43,736 bases of DNA from Selenomonas sp. AE3005 (GCF_905233635.1 NZ_CAJODG010000044.1:1-43736); one strand, 5' to 3'. Positions 1-9,268 are shown, counted from the first letter of the stretch. Notes: generated by a model from the letters alone, not told the origin. Translations and numbers: made by a program.

Positions 1-4
1 ACTC

Positions 5-829
5 ATGGAAAAACAGCTCACTAAAGGCGATCTCGTATCGATTTTTATCCGTTCCAACTTCCTGCTCGGCTCCTTCAACTTCGAGCGTATGCAGGCTATC
101 GGTTTCTGCGTGTCCCTGATTCCGGCACTGAAGAAACTTTACAAAGATGATCCTGAAGAATACAAGCGTTCTCTGAAACGTCACCTCGAATTCTTCAACA
201 CTCAGCCGTTCCTGGCAACTCCGATTATGGGTATCATTGCCGCTATGGAAGAAAAGAAGGCTAACGGCGCCGATATCGGTGAAGACACCCTCTCCGGCGT
301 TAAGGTAGGTCTTATCGGTCCTCTGGCTGGTGTTGGTGACCCAATTTTCTGGGGTACGCTCCGCCCGGTACTCGCAGCTCTCGGCGCTGGTGTTGCCCTG
401 ACTGGCAGCATCGTTGGCCCGCTGATTTTCTTCATCGCTTTCAACGTAATTCGCCTGCTCACGAACTGGTACGGCGTAATGTACGGTTATGACAAAGGTA
501 CGGAACTCGTTAACGAAGTTGGCGGCAACCGTATGCGTTACCTCACGGAAGGTTCTTCCGTACTCGGTCTGCTCGTAATGGGCGCTCTCGTGGCTAAATG
601 GACCACGGTCAACATGCCTCTGGTATTGTCCTCCTATACGAACAGCCAGGGTGAGCAGGTTGTCACCACGGTTCAGAGCCTGCTCGACAGCCTGATGCCT
701 GGCATCGTGCCCATGCTCATGACCTTTGCCTGCATGTACCTGCTGAAGAAGGGTGTTAATCCGCTGGTTATCATCCTGGGCCTCTTCGCCCTTGGCATTG
801 CTGGCTACGCTGTTGGTCTTTTCGCCTAA
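5..829 (+). CDS. manZ: PTS mannose/fructose/sorbose-family IID component
   Basis: This is the membrane IID subunit of a mannose-class phosphotransferase system. With IIC it forms the sugar channel that delivers substrate to IIAB for phosphorylation. The 274-residue protein has the family's usual length, starting MEKQLTKGDL, with the internal stretch around residues 98-120 (GVKVGLIGPLAGVGDPIFWG) that is the hallmark of IID proteins, and a hydrophobic C-terminal segment. The gene begins five bases into the window, so the IIAB and IIC genes expected upstream lie outside and the sugar cannot be assigned. A perfect hairpin follows the stop, so this is probably the last gene of its operon. The family is secure; the gene symbol is by family only. 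Confidence 0.9.
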   Translation: MEKQLTKGDLVSIFIRSNFLLGSFNFERMQAIGFCVSLIPALKKLYKDDPEEYKRSLKRHLEFFNTQPFLATPIMGIIAAMEEKKANGADIGEDTLSGVKVGLIGPLAGVGDPIFWGTLRPVLAALGAGVALTGSIVGPLIFFIAFNVIRLLTNWYGVMYGYDKGTELVNEVGGNRMRYLTEGSSVLGLLVMGALVAKWTTVNMPLVLSSYTNSQGEQVVTTVQSLLDSLMPGIVPMLMTFACMYLLKKGVNPLVIILGLFALGIAGYAVGLFA

Positions 830-866
830 GATAAGTCCAGTAGTAGTCTACATACACATTCCATTA

Positions 867-895
867 GGGGCTCCGCGCGTTATGCGCGGAGCCCC
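867..895. terminator. Perfect 12-bp hairpin terminator
   Basis: GGGGCTCCGCGC (867-878) and GCGCGGAGCCCC (884-895) pair perfectly around a 5-base loop. The following U-tract is weak (TGACTGTTTA). The hairpin sits between the PTS gene and the convergent small membrane-protein gene, so it may serve both strands. Confidence 0.75.
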
Positions 896-936
896 TGACT
901 GTTTAGCGGTAAAATATTGAGTTAAGCGGTGCTTTC

Positions 937-1212
937 TTAAATCCACATGTGTCTTAGACACAGGGCGATGAAACAGACAACTGATATACCAAAGGTAAAA
1001 TACTCTACACATTTGACAGGATAGGCATAGTGCAGGGGGATGTCCATTACCCGGGGGACGTTGCTGGCCAGCAGTGAGGCAGCTATGGACACGTAGAGCA
1101 TCACGTTGATAATGGGCATGGTCAGATGGGCAGAGAAAGCACGAAGCAAGAGGTACACGGCAAAGGCGATGAAAAAATAAGCGATTTTATCTCCATGCAG
1201 TTTCATGTTCAT
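937..1212 (-). CDS. Small integral membrane protein, function unknown
   Basis: This encodes 91 residues with about three hydrophobic segments (roughly residues 10-28, 32-50 and 68-88) and no motif I can tie to a family. The start ATG at 1212 is followed two codons later by a second ATG, and an AAGGAAGTG ribosome binding site lies about 8 bases upstream on the minus strand, which supports translation. It stands alone, convergent with the PTS operon and divergent from the symporter gene. Real gene likely; function not assignable. Confidence 0.6.
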   Translation of the reverse strand: MNMKLHGDKIAYFFIAFAVYLLLRAFSAHLTMPIINVMLYVSIAASLLASNVPRVMDIPLHYAYPVKCVEYFTFGISVVCFIALCLRHMWI

Positions 1213-1368
1213 AGTATCACTTCCTTGTCAGCGGCTGATAATAATCCCTGATATAGTCATTATACTCATTCGCCCTGCAAGGAAGATTTTCCTGCTTGGG
1301 CAGGATTTTTATCTGTATACAGCGAAATTTACGTTTGGTAATTATGCTAAGCGATGAAAGTTACAAAT

Positions 1369-1396
1369 TTGACTTGAAAAATAGATAATATATGTT
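1369..1396 (+). promoter_or_regulatory. Candidate sigma-A promoter for the symporter operon
   Basis: TTGACT (1369-1374), a 16-base spacer and TATGTT (1391-1396) lie about 70 bases upstream of the symporter start, in an AT-rich stretch. The -35 is good and the -10 is a partial match. Confidence 0.45.
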
Positions 1397-1467
1397 AAAA
1401 TGTAAAGCATATCTGATTGCTAGGTTTTATATTTATCATTATTTTATGTAGGAAAGAAGGAATTATT

Positions 1468-2778
1468 ATGGCAGATGAAAACAAGTCCGTGGCAGAGGCC
1501 AGGGAGGCGGCCTTGAAGGCTCATAATCCCGGGGCCACCAGAAAACAGCTAGTGCTGTGGTTCGGCGCCCTGCTTGCCGGCGGCTTTCTCGGTTTCCTGG
1601 AGATAGCACCGCTTAATGAGCTCTTTAACTTTATTGCTACAGTCTTTACCCGGCTCTTCCAGTTTATCGCTGTACCCACCATTGCCCTGGCGGTGATTAC
1701 CACTTTGGCAGCCTTGGGCGGCAAAAAGGAGACAGGGCGGATTTTCGCCCATGCTGTCAGCTACACCTTTTTGACCACGTTTGCAGCAGCGGCTGTGGGC
1801 CTGCTGCTCTACATTGTCGTAGCACCGGGCAACCTGCCGGCGGAAGTAGTGGGCGCCGGTGCCAGCAATGTACCTTTGGATAAGGTGGGCAAGCTGACTT
1901 ATTATGACCATATCCTGTCGGTTATTCCCAACAATGTTCTGCAGCCTTTCCTGGCTGGCAATGTGCTGTCGGTAATGCTGATTGCGGCGTCTGTTGGTCT
2001 GGGGCTGGCTTTTATGCCCAAGACGGAAAACCGCGAAGTGCTGTTAAAGGGCCTGCAGGGGTTGCAGGAACTGCTCTTTACGCTGATTAGGGCGATACTC
2101 TGGGCTTTGCCGCTTGGTATTCTGGCCTTTGCCGGCCAGCTGTCGGCGCAGATTGAGGCCGGCGTAATCGTCGGTGCTTTAAGCCAGTATGTGCTGGTGG
2201 TCATGGGCGGCAACCTCATTCAGATGGTAGTTGTCCTGCCGCTGTTCATGCTGCTGCGCGGCCTTAATCCGCTCACGGTGTTCCGCAAAATGTCGCCGGC
2301 TTTGGCTGTAGCCCTCTTTACCAAGAGCTCGGCCGGTACCCTGCCCGTGACCTTGGCATCGGCGGAAAACAACCTTAAAGTAAATCCCAAGGTTTCCCGG
2401 TTCGTACTGCCGATTTGCACCACTATCAATATGAATGGCTGTGCGGCCTTTATCCTCGTGACGTCTTTGTTTGTCATGCAGAATGCCGGATTTGAACTGA
2501 CGCTGGGGACGATGATTGCCTGGGTATTCATTGCTGTGCTGGCGGCCGTGGGTAATGCCGGCGTACCGATGGGCTGCTACTTCCTGACGTTGTCGCTCAT
2601 GAGCTCTTTGGGAGCTCCCATTGGCCTGATGGGAGTTATCTTGCCAATTTATACTATTATTGATATGATTGAAACAGCAGAAAATGTTTGGTCTGATGCC
2701 AGCGTCTGCGCCATGACTGACCACGACCTGGCAGGCAGGCTGGATGATTCGCCGGCAGCGGCCAAAGCTGTATCATAA
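1468..2778 (+). CDS. Dicarboxylate/amino acid:cation symporter (DAACS family)
   Basis: This inner-membrane secondary transporter couples uptake of a dicarboxylate or acidic/neutral amino acid to Na+ or H+. The start at 1468 is chosen because GGAAAGAAGG lies seven bases upstream; the reading frame is open further upstream without a binding site. The 436 residues show the family hallmarks: the re-entrant loop SSAGTLPVTL and, about 40 residues later, the TM7 signature TTINMNGCAAF (NMDG-like, with NMNG here), then NAGVPMG and an IIDMIETAENVWSD segment near the C-terminus matching the conserved DRxxTxxNVxGD region. The substrate is not determined by these motifs. It leads a run with apbE, larE and the Nudix gene. 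Confidence 0.88.
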   Translation: MADENKSVAEAREAALKAHNPGATRKQLVLWFGALLAGGFLGFLEIAPLNELFNFIATVFTRLFQFIAVPTIALAVITTLAALGGKKETGRIFAHAVSYTFLTTFAAAAVGLLLYIVVAPGNLPAEVVGAGASNVPLDKVGKLTYYDHILSVIPNNVLQPFLAGNVLSVMLIAASVGLGLAFMPKTENREVLLKGLQGLQELLFTLIRAILWALPLGILAFAGQLSAQIEAGVIVGALSQYVLVVMGGNLIQMVVVLPLFMLLRGLNPLTVFRKMSPALAVALFTKSSAGTLPVTLASAENNLKVNPKVSRFVLPICTTINMNGCAAFILVTSLFVMQNAGFELTLGTMIAWVFIAVLAAVGNAGVPMGCYFLTLSLMSSLGAPIGLMGVILPIYTIIDMIETAENVWSDASVCAMTDHDLAGRLDDSPAAAKAVS

Positions 2779-2788
2779 GGAGTATAAA

Positions 2789-3859
2789 TTGAAAAGGCTA
2801 AGAGGTTTTTGTCTGATGGTGCTTATCTGTGCCGCCCTCTGCTCTTGGGGCTGTGGTGCGGATAAGCCGGTGCAAAAAAGCGATATGGTCATGGACACGG
2901 TGGTGACACTGTCGGCCAGCGGCGCGGAGGCCGAGGCGGCAGTGACGGAGGGCATGGCCCGGCTTCACGAATTGGAGAAAATGGTCAGCCCCCATCTGCC
3001 GGATAGTGATGTGAGCCGGCTGGCGCAAATGGCCGGCTCCGGGCAATGGGTAGAACTGCATCCGGAAGTGTACCACATGTTGGCAGTGGCTCAGGAATAT
3101 GCGGCAAAAACCAATGGCGCCTTTGATGTAACGGCCAAGCCCTTGGTCGACCTTTGGGGCATTGGCACAGACCACAGCCGGGTACCGGCACCGGCCGAGA
3201 TTGCCAAAGCGCAAAAACTCGTGGGCTGGCAAAAACTGGAGCTGGATGAAAAGACCCATAGCGCCCGTCTTACTGAAGCAGGCATGGGGGTAGATGTGGG
3301 CGGAATAGCCAAGGGCATGGCGGCCGATGAAGTGCGGAAAATCTACCGCAAACACGGGATAAAAAACGGCCTGATAAATCTGGGTGGCAGTTCCCTGTAT
3401 GCTCTCGGGGTAAACAATGAGGACAAGCCCTGGCGGATAGGCCTGCGGCACCCCCGTAAGGACGATGCCAAGGAAAAAATCGCCGTGCTGCCCTTGTCTG
3501 ATGAGGCGTTGTCTACCTCGGGCGATTATGAACGTTTTTTTGAAACCGATGGGCAGCGTTATCATCATATTATCGATCCGCGGCTGGGACGTCCGGCACC
3601 GTCCGGGCTGATGAGTGTGACCATTACGGCGGCGGATAAGCTGGAGGACGCCGGCATGCTTACGGACCTGTTGACTACGACGGTGTTTGTGCTGGGGCCG
3701 GAGCAGGGCACAAGATTCCTGCGTACCCTGCCGGCCGGCATTAGCGGTGCGCTGGTGGATAAGCGCTATCAGTTATGGACAACTCACGACATGGCCCAGC
3801 GGCTGGAGGAAGTGTCCAAGGAATTGCAATTTTGGCAAGAAAGTGGAGAACTGCAATGA
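2789..3859 (+). CDS. apbE: FAD:protein FMN transferase, lipoprotein
   Basis: ApbE attaches FMN covalently to a Ser/Thr of target flavoproteins such as RnfG/NqrC-type subunits, outside the cytoplasm. I place the start at TTG 2789, six bases after AAGGAG. This gives a lipoprotein signal peptide (positively charged MKRLR, hydrophobic core, Cys near residue 22 in CSWGC) that an upstream in-frame ATG at 2744 would spoil. Family motifs follow in order: VDVGGIAKGMAAD, LINLGGSSLYALG, STSGDYERFF, HHIIDPRLGRPA and a DxxTTTVFVLG-type metal-binding segment. Length (356) is normal. It starts 10 bases after the symporter stop and overlaps larE by four bases (ATGA). No Rnf or Nqr target genes lie in the window. 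Confidence 0.93.
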   Translation: MKRLRGFCLMVLICAALCSWGCGADKPVQKSDMVMDTVVTLSASGAEAEAAVTEGMARLHELEKMVSPHLPDSDVSRLAQMAGSGQWVELHPEVYHMLAVAQEYAAKTNGAFDVTAKPLVDLWGIGTDHSRVPAPAEIAKAQKLVGWQKLELDEKTHSARLTEAGMGVDVGGIAKGMAADEVRKIYRKHGIKNGLINLGGSSLYALGVNNEDKPWRIGLRHPRKDDAKEKIAVLPLSDEALSTSGDYERFFETDGQRYHHIIDPRLGRPAPSGLMSVTITAADKLEDAGMLTDLLTTTVFVLGPEQGTRFLRTLPAGISGALVDKRYQLWTTHDMAQRLEEVSKELQFWQESGELQ

Positions 3860-4680
3860 TGGAAAAAGAATTACAGGCGAAAGTTGCTAAATTACAATTA
3901 CTGCTCAAAAGCTATGGTTCGGCGGCCATAGCCTTTTCCGCAGGCGTGGATTCAACGGTGCTGCTAAAGGCGGCTAAGGAGGTTTTAGGACCTGAGCAGG
4001 TACTGGCGCTGACCGTGCAAAGTGTGCTGGTGCCGGCAGAAGAAGTAGCTGAGGCCAAGGCTTTTTGTCAGGCTGAGGGCTTGCGGCACACGGTGCTGAC
4101 ACTTGACCCGCTGCTTTACTATGATGTACGCACGAATCCGCCGGAACGCTGCTATTTTTGCAAACGGCTGGTGTTTGACAAAATGCGCGAGACTGCCGGA
4201 CGGGAAAACATTGCCCACCTGCTGGACGGCACCAATGCCAGTGACGGGCAGGATTACCGCCCCGGCTGCCGGGCGTTAAAGGAACTGCGCATTATCAGCC
4301 CCCTGCAGGAGGCCGGCATGGATAAGGCCGATATTAGAGCCTATGCCCGGGAACTGGGACTGGCTGTGGCGGACAAGCCCTCGGCAGCCTGCCTGGCCTC
4401 ACGTATTCCCTATGGCGAGGAATTGTCGGCCGCGAAACTGCAGCGGATTGACCAGGCAGAAACCTTCCTGCGGACGGAGGGCTTTGTGCAGTTACGGGTG
4501 CGCAGTCATGAAAATATAGCCCGGATAGAATTACTGCCGGCAGATATGGCCAGGTTTATGGCGTCAGGACTGTATGAAAAGACCGTCAGCAAATTCAAGG
4601 AACTGGGCTTTGCCTATGTGACGCTGGATTTGCAGGGCTATCGCATGGGCAGCCTCAATGAAACATTGAAAGGAAAATGA
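3856..4680 (+). CDS. larE: LarE-type ATP-dependent sacrificial sulfur transferase
   Basis: LarE adenylates and then sulfurates the pyridinium precursor of the nickel-pincer nucleotide cofactor of lactate racemase-type enzymes. The 274 residues contain the PP-loop AFSAGVDST (about residues 26-34), the CYFC pair (C99, C102) typical of the family, LDGTNASDGQDYRPGCRAL, and PSAACLASRIPYG. The last carries a cysteine (C179) at the position of the sacrificial Cys176 of Lactobacillus plantarum LarE, so this looks like the cysteine-sacrificing type. The start ATG overlaps the apbE stop; a second ATG follows immediately. No larA, larB or larC is present here, so the client enzyme must be elsewhere or the protein has another sulfur-transfer role. 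Confidence 0.88.
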   Translation: MMEKELQAKVAKLQLLLKSYGSAAIAFSAGVDSTVLLKAAKEVLGPEQVLALTVQSVLVPAEEVAEAKAFCQAEGLRHTVLTLDPLLYYDVRTNPPERCYFCKRLVFDKMRETAGRENIAHLLDGTNASDGQDYRPGCRALKELRIISPLQEAGMDKADIRAYARELGLAVADKPSAACLASRIPYGEELSAAKLQRIDQAETFLRTEGFVQLRVRSHENIARIELLPADMARFMASGLYEKTVSKFKELGFAYVTLDLQGYRMGSLNETLKGK

Positions 4681-4681
4681 C

Positions 4682-5161
4682 ATGTCAAAGTCGAATCTCA
4701 CCACGTTGTGCTATATCGAACAGGACGGCAAGTACCTGATGATGCACCGGGTGAAGAAGGAACACGATATCAATAAGGATAAATGGGTGGGCATCGGCGG
4801 CCACTTTGAGCCGGACGAAAGCCCGGAGGAATGCCTGCTCCGGGAAGCCAGGGAAGAAACAGGACTGACGCTCACGGATTACCGCCAGCGCGGCATCATC
4901 ACCTTTATTTCGGACAAGTGGCAGACGGAATACATGTTCCTGTATACCGCCACAGGTTATGAGGGGAAAATCGGTGATTGCAATGAGGGCGTGCTGGAGT
5001 GGATTGACAAGGATAAAGTCTATGACCTGCCCCTGTGGGAGGGGGATAAAATCTTCTTCCGCCTTATGGCTGCCGAACGGCCGCATTTTTCGCTGAAACT
5101 GCGGTATGTGGGCGAAGAATTGGTAGAGGCCGTGTTGGACGGCAAGGACATAATTAACTAA
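4682..5161 (+). CDS. Nudix hydrolase, MutT/8-oxo-dGTP diphosphatase-like
   Basis: This is a 159-residue Nudix hydrolase. The Nudix box fits completely: G-H-F-E-P-D-E, seven residues, R-E-A-R-E-E-T-G-L at about residues 40-62, supplying the Mg2+-binding glutamates. The N-terminal LTTLCYIEQDGKYLMMHR and the C-terminal pattern resemble the 8-oxo-dGTP diphosphatase group, but substrate prediction in Nudix proteins is unreliable. It starts two bases after the larE stop and is the last gene of the run; a hairpin terminator follows. Confidence 0.88.
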   Translation: MSKSNLTTLCYIEQDGKYLMMHRVKKEHDINKDKWVGIGGHFEPDESPEECLLREAREETGLTLTDYRQRGIITFISDKWQTEYMFLYTATGYEGKIGDCNEGVLEWIDKDKVYDLPLWEGDKIFFRLMAAERPHFSLKLRYVGEELVEAVLDGKDIIN

Positions 5162-5168
5162 AAAGAAC

Positions 5169-5230
5169 GCCCGTGACGGGGTAATATTTTTCCTTCGGGA
5201 AAAACATCACTCCATCACGGGCTGTTTTTT
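5169..5230. terminator. Bidirectional terminator between convergent genes
   Basis: GCCCGTGA (5169-5176) pairs with TCACGGGC (5215-5222), enclosing an inner hairpin TTTTTCC/GGAAAAA with a TTCG tetraloop (5187-5204). TGTTTTTTAT follows on the plus strand. The hairpin serves the Nudix operon and probably also the convergent MFS gene. Confidence 0.8.
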
Positions 5231-5238
5231 ATATGTTT

Positions 5239-6576
5239 CTACTTTCTTACTCTGGCCGGAATTACGCCAAGCCCGGCGCAGAGGGCGAAAATAAGCAGGG
5301 CGATTTCCAGATTTTGCAGCAGGGCTGCCTGTGGGGCAAGGCCGTGCCAGGATAGGGAGAGGATTAAGTTCATCATGGCGACGCTGAGCACCTGCCCGAA
5401 CAATCTTGTAGTGCTGAGCAGACTGGTAGCCAGACCGTAGTGCTGTTTCTCCACGGAACTCATGATGGCGTTGTTGTTGGGGGCGGCGAACAGGGCAAAG
5501 CCTGTGCCGGTAATCATCAGCATGGGAATGAGCAGATAGAGGGACAGGGTGTGGACGGTCAGGGCAAAGCCGATAAGGCCGGCGGTGATGACAGACTGTC
5601 CCAGGGCTGCCAGTTTGGTGGGGGCGTATTTATCGGACAGCCGCCCCATAAGAGGTGACAGCGCGGCCATGAGGATGGGCTGGGCCAGCAGGATAATCCC
5701 GGCACTGTGCGAGGTTAGTCCCAGAATGGCTTGCAGGTACAGGGAGAGCAGCAGGCTGGTGGCAAAGGTAGCACAGTAGTTGAGCAGTGCCGCCAGGCAG
5801 GACAGGGAAAAAGGCCGGTTGCTGAACAGCAGGTTTACGGGCAGCAGGGGATTTTCCGTGTGCAGTTCATAGCGCAGGAATACACCAAACAGCAGCAGGC
5901 CGCCAATTAACAGCAAGGGAGCGGCCGGCTGACTGAGCAGCTGTGACAAGCCGTAAATAATGAGCATGATGGCGCCGCCGTACAGGAGGGCGCCTTTTTT
6001 GTCCCAGTCCGGACTGCTGTCGGCGTACCATTCGTCCTGTAAGGTATGACGGGCGGTGCCAAAGGCGAGTGCACCGAGGATGGTCAGCAGGATGAAAATA
6101 CTTTGCCAGCCGTAATAATGGTTGAGAAAACCGCCGACAGCCGGCCCTAACGTGAGTCCTGTATATACCACGGCCACATTCCAGCCCATAGCCCAGCCCC
6201 GGCGCTCTTTGGGAATCACCAAGGTCAGAATTGACATGGAGGTGGCAAAGGTCATGGCCGAGCCCAGACCTTGCGCGGCCCGGGCGGCAATCAGCCAGGG
6301 CAGACTAGGGGCGAAGATGGCCAAAAAGGAGGTCAGGGCAAAAATTCCGTTGCCCATGATGAAAAAACGCCGCTTGCCATAGCGGTCCGCCAGTTTGCCA
6401 AAGGGCAGCAGCACCACGATGGCGGCCAGTAAAAAACTGCCCAGCACCCAGCCCAAAGCTGCCGGACTTGCACCATATTCCGCGCCCAGCGAAGGCAATG
6501 CCAGATTTAAGGCACTGCCGGTGAAAGGCGTAAGGAAGGAGGTAAGCATGATGGTAAAAAGTATTCTATATTCCAT
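5239..6576 (-). CDS. MFS drug-type exporter (DHA2/EmrB-QacA-like)
   Basis: This is a 445-residue proton-coupled major facilitator. Motif A is visible as GKLADRYGKRR in the first cytoplasmic loop (about residues 60-70), and the antiporter motif C as GLTLGPAVGGFL in TM5. The N-terminal ALNLALPSLGAEYG matches the DHA2 TM1 pattern (xNxALPxI). Hydrophobicity suggests 12-14 membrane segments. The gene is alone, convergent with the Nudix operon and divergent from the autotransporter gene. The substrate is unknown; drug or metabolite export is inferred from family only. Confidence 0.88.
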   Translation of the reverse strand: MEYRILFTIMLTSFLTPFTGSALNLALPSLGAEYGASPAALGWVLGSFLLAAIVVLLPFGKLADRYGKRRFFIMGNGIFALTSFLAIFAPSLPWLIAARAAQGLGSAMTFATSMSILTLVIPKERRGWAMGWNVAVVYTGLTLGPAVGGFLNHYYGWQSIFILLTILGALAFGTARHTLQDEWYADSSPDWDKKGALLYGGAIMLIIYGLSQLLSQPAAPLLLIGGLLLFGVFLRYELHTENPLLPVNLLFSNRPFSLSCLAALLNYCATFATSLLLSLYLQAILGLTSHSAGIILLAQPILMAALSPLMGRLSDKYAPTKLAALGQSVITAGLIGFALTVHTLSLYLLIPMLMITGTGFALFAAPNNNAIMSSVEKQHYGLATSLLSTTRLFGQVLSVAMMNLILSLSWHGLAPQAALLQNLEIALLIFALCAGLGVIPARVRK

Positions 6577-6766
6577 GGCGATGGCTCCTATGTTTACGTT
6601 TTTCTAAGTATGCTATTGATATTAGTTTGACATAAGCGTAAAATACCCTTTTGTAATATGACTTGGCCGCAAAGAAGATGATAAAAATGAAAATAACATG
6701 AAGGATTATATCGCACCTTTATAGAACAAATTAAGAACTAAGTTGGAGAAAGGAAGTGAATAAATT

Positions 6767-9160
6767 ATGAGAACAACAAGAAAGGCCAGAAAAAGGCTTA
6801 GTCAAAAACGAAATAACCATACAGGCAGATATGTTATGGCGGCGCTTATGTCCTTAGGCGGAGGACAGACCGCAGCCCCGGCTATGGCATTGGCGCAGGA
6901 AACGACGATAAGTAATGATACATATCAGGCGTACCCTGTATACGGAAATAATGATGGCGAGACCTATACAACACATACTGATGTCGCTACTTACAATACC
7001 ATTACTATAACAGGAACGGGCAAGGTTAATAGCGTTTATGGCGGGTATAACTCAAATAATCAAAATGCTAGCAGCAATACTGTTACAGTTGATGGTATGG
7101 TGACCAGTGAAGTATTTGGTGGCAGTACTGTCGGTGGTAATGCCAATTTCAATACTGTTACAGTTACTGGTAACAGTGGTTATGTATGGGGAGGTAAGTC
7201 GGATACAGGCAGTGCCAATTATAACATTGTAACTATAAATGGAACTGTTTCATATAATGTCTATGGAGGTAAGGCTGAAGATCATGGTACCACGGAAGGT
7301 AATGTTATAACATTAGATGGTGTGAGTATTGGAGGTACTAGCATTGCTGGGTGGTCTGTCAACGGAATTTCCAGGAATAATACGTATATCATCAATAGTG
7401 GTACGCCAGCTGCTGTGGCGGGAGGACGGTCTAATACATCTATTGCCGAGAATAACAAGGTCATAGTCAATGGTGGGACTTTGGGTAACTATGTTGCTGG
7501 AGCTGAAACATTCGGTGGTGTGGCCAGGAATAACAATTTAATTATCAATGGTGGAACGATAAATGACTTGGCTTATGGCGGTTTTGCACAGACATCGGGT
7601 AATGTAGAAAATAATACTGTAGACATTTACGGCGGTACTATCGCTAATGTTGCTGGCGGTGCTGCTGGTGCTGGTGCTTCTGTTGGCAATACGGTCAATT
7701 TGTACAGTGTGAATGGTATAACAGGCTTGATACAAGGCGGTAAGACAGATACAGGCACTTCCTTGGGTAATACTGTTAATTTCCTTGGCACTATTGGTGT
7801 TACCGGTACCTTGGATGGCGATACTATCCAGTCATTTAATGTGTACTCCAAAGGTAATAGCGTGGGTGCGATAACCGGCAGTATTGATAACATGTACTTT
7901 TATCTGCCGGATGGAACCAGTGCAGGTGACACTATGCTTACGGTTACGACGGGAACAGCCAGTTTAACTGGCACAAATATTGACTGGTCGACCAGTACAA
8001 AGCCGAATATGGAGGTCGGTGACCAGGTAACCCTCATACATAGCGATACAAGCCTTACTACCGATGCTTATACCGTTTTGCCGGGCGTTAAAAATTACAC
8101 GTTCGCAACCGGGATATCCAGTGACACAACTTATACTTTTGAAACAACTAAGACTATTGACGAAAAAAATATCGTAATCACGTTAGCTGCCAAGACTCCT
8201 GTTAGCGGCAGTACCCTGCCGGAGCGTACCAAGTCGCTTACGGAAACCAGCACGGCTGTGACGGCTTTGCTGAATGGCGGCTCGGATTTTTTGACGGCTC
8301 ATGGTATGGAGGAGGCCGAGGCGGTAGCCCTTGACCCGGAAATATCCGTTGTCTATGGCCGCCTGGTTCCTTTTGTGGCTATTGGCGGCGGTTCGTTGGA
8401 ATTGGACACCGGTTCGTCCACAGACCTCAAAGCTTTCTATGCTAATCTGGGGCTGACCAAGGAAATCAAAAACCGTAACGGCAGTTTGTTCGTTGGGCCG
8501 ATTTTAGAATATGGCCGGGGCAATTATGACAGCTATCTGGACAATGGCGTTCATGGCTGGGGCACCGGACACTATGTTGGTGCCGGTGGATTTGCCCGTC
8601 AGCGGAATCATGACGGCTTATACTATGAAGGCGATTTGCGGTTCGGCCGGTTTAGTTCCGATTACAGGGGCGATTTGGCCTCCGGCCTTACTGCTGATTA
8701 TGACCTTGGCGGCAGCTACATTGCCGGTCATTTGGGCCTGGGCAAAATCTATAAAGTTAATCCCACGGACACGGTTGACGCCTACATAAAATATTTCTAC
8801 AGCCGTACCAGTGGTGATGAGGTAACAGTACATAGCAATATGAATGATGAGGTTTTTAACTTTAACAGTGTGGACAGCCATCGTCTGCGTATTGGTGCCA
8901 GATACTACCACGCGACAAATGCGCGCAGCAAGATTTATGCAGGTCTGGCCTATCAGTACGAATTTAATGGTGAGGCTAAAGCCACCCATGACGGCCTCTG
9001 CACACCGGCACCGTCGCTTAAAGGCAGCAGCTGCATGGCAGAAATCGGCTGGCAGGTAAAGCCTGACAAGACCAATATGACTGCCGATGTGGGGCTGACC
9101 GGCTGGACCGGCAAACAGACAGGTATAACGGGACGGCTGAAATTAAGCTGGGCATTCTAA
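6767..9160 (+). CDS. Autotransporter (type Va-like) with repetitive passenger
   Basis: This 797-residue outer-membrane autotransporter has an N-terminal basic region and hydrophobic stretch (to about residue 43, ending AMALAQE) that form an extended signal peptide. Residues ~50-370 are a beta-helix-like passenger built of ~20-residue imperfect repeats around N-T/N-x-V-x-I/V-x-G-G with recurrent Asn and Gly. A linker leads to a C-terminal barrel of roughly 290 residues ending in LKLSWAF, whose terminal Phe and alternating aromatic pattern are the barrel-assembly signal. Cys residues occur only near the barrel end. The passenger-coding part is richer in A/T than neighbouring genes. A GGAGAAAGGAAGTGA binding site precedes the ATG. 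It is monocistronic with its own terminator. Adhesin function is plausible but not shown. Confidence 0.85.
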   Translation: MRTTRKARKRLSQKRNNHTGRYVMAALMSLGGGQTAAPAMALAQETTISNDTYQAYPVYGNNDGETYTTHTDVATYNTITITGTGKVNSVYGGYNSNNQNASSNTVTVDGMVTSEVFGGSTVGGNANFNTVTVTGNSGYVWGGKSDTGSANYNIVTINGTVSYNVYGGKAEDHGTTEGNVITLDGVSIGGTSIAGWSVNGISRNNTYIINSGTPAAVAGGRSNTSIAENNKVIVNGGTLGNYVAGAETFGGVARNNNLIINGGTINDLAYGGFAQTSGNVENNTVDIYGGTIANVAGGAAGAGASVGNTVNLYSVNGITGLIQGGKTDTGTSLGNTVNFLGTIGVTGTLDGDTIQSFNVYSKGNSVGAITGSIDNMYFYLPDGTSAGDTMLTVTTGTASLTGTNIDWSTSTKPNMEVGDQVTLIHSDTSLTTDAYTVLPGVKNYTFATGISSDTTYTFETTKTIDEKNIVITLAAKTPVSGSTLPERTKSLTETSTAVTALLNGGSDFLTAHGMEEAEAVALDPEISVVYGRLVPFVAIGGGSLELDTGSSTDLKAFYANLGLTKEIKNRNGSLFVGPILEYGRGNYDSYLDNGVHGWGTGHYVGAGGFARQRNHDGLYYEGDLRFGRFSSDYRGDLASGLTADYDLGGSYIAGHLGLGKIYKVNPTDTVDAYIKYFYSRTSGDEVTVHSNMNDEVFNFNSVDSHRLRIGARYYHATNARSKIYAGLAYQYEFNGEAKATHDGLCTPAPSLKGSSCMAEIGWQVKPDKTNMTADVGLTGWTGKQTGITGRLKLSWAF

Positions 9161-9179
9161 AAGAAAATACACAGACTAA

Positions 9180-9230
9180 AGGGGCTGCGGCATAAGTGCT
9201 TTTCAACTTATGCCGCAGCCCCTCGTTTTA
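9180..9230 (+). terminator. Strong hairpin terminator after the autotransporter
   Basis: A 17-bp perfect stem (9180-9196 with 9207-9223) begins AGGGGCTGCGGC and is followed by CGTTTTA. It lies between the autotransporter and the oppositely oriented tRNA gene and may stop transcription from both. Confidence 0.85.
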
Positions 9231-9268
9231 GGTGACAGCTATCATACTATAGGCTGTTATGTTTTTAT

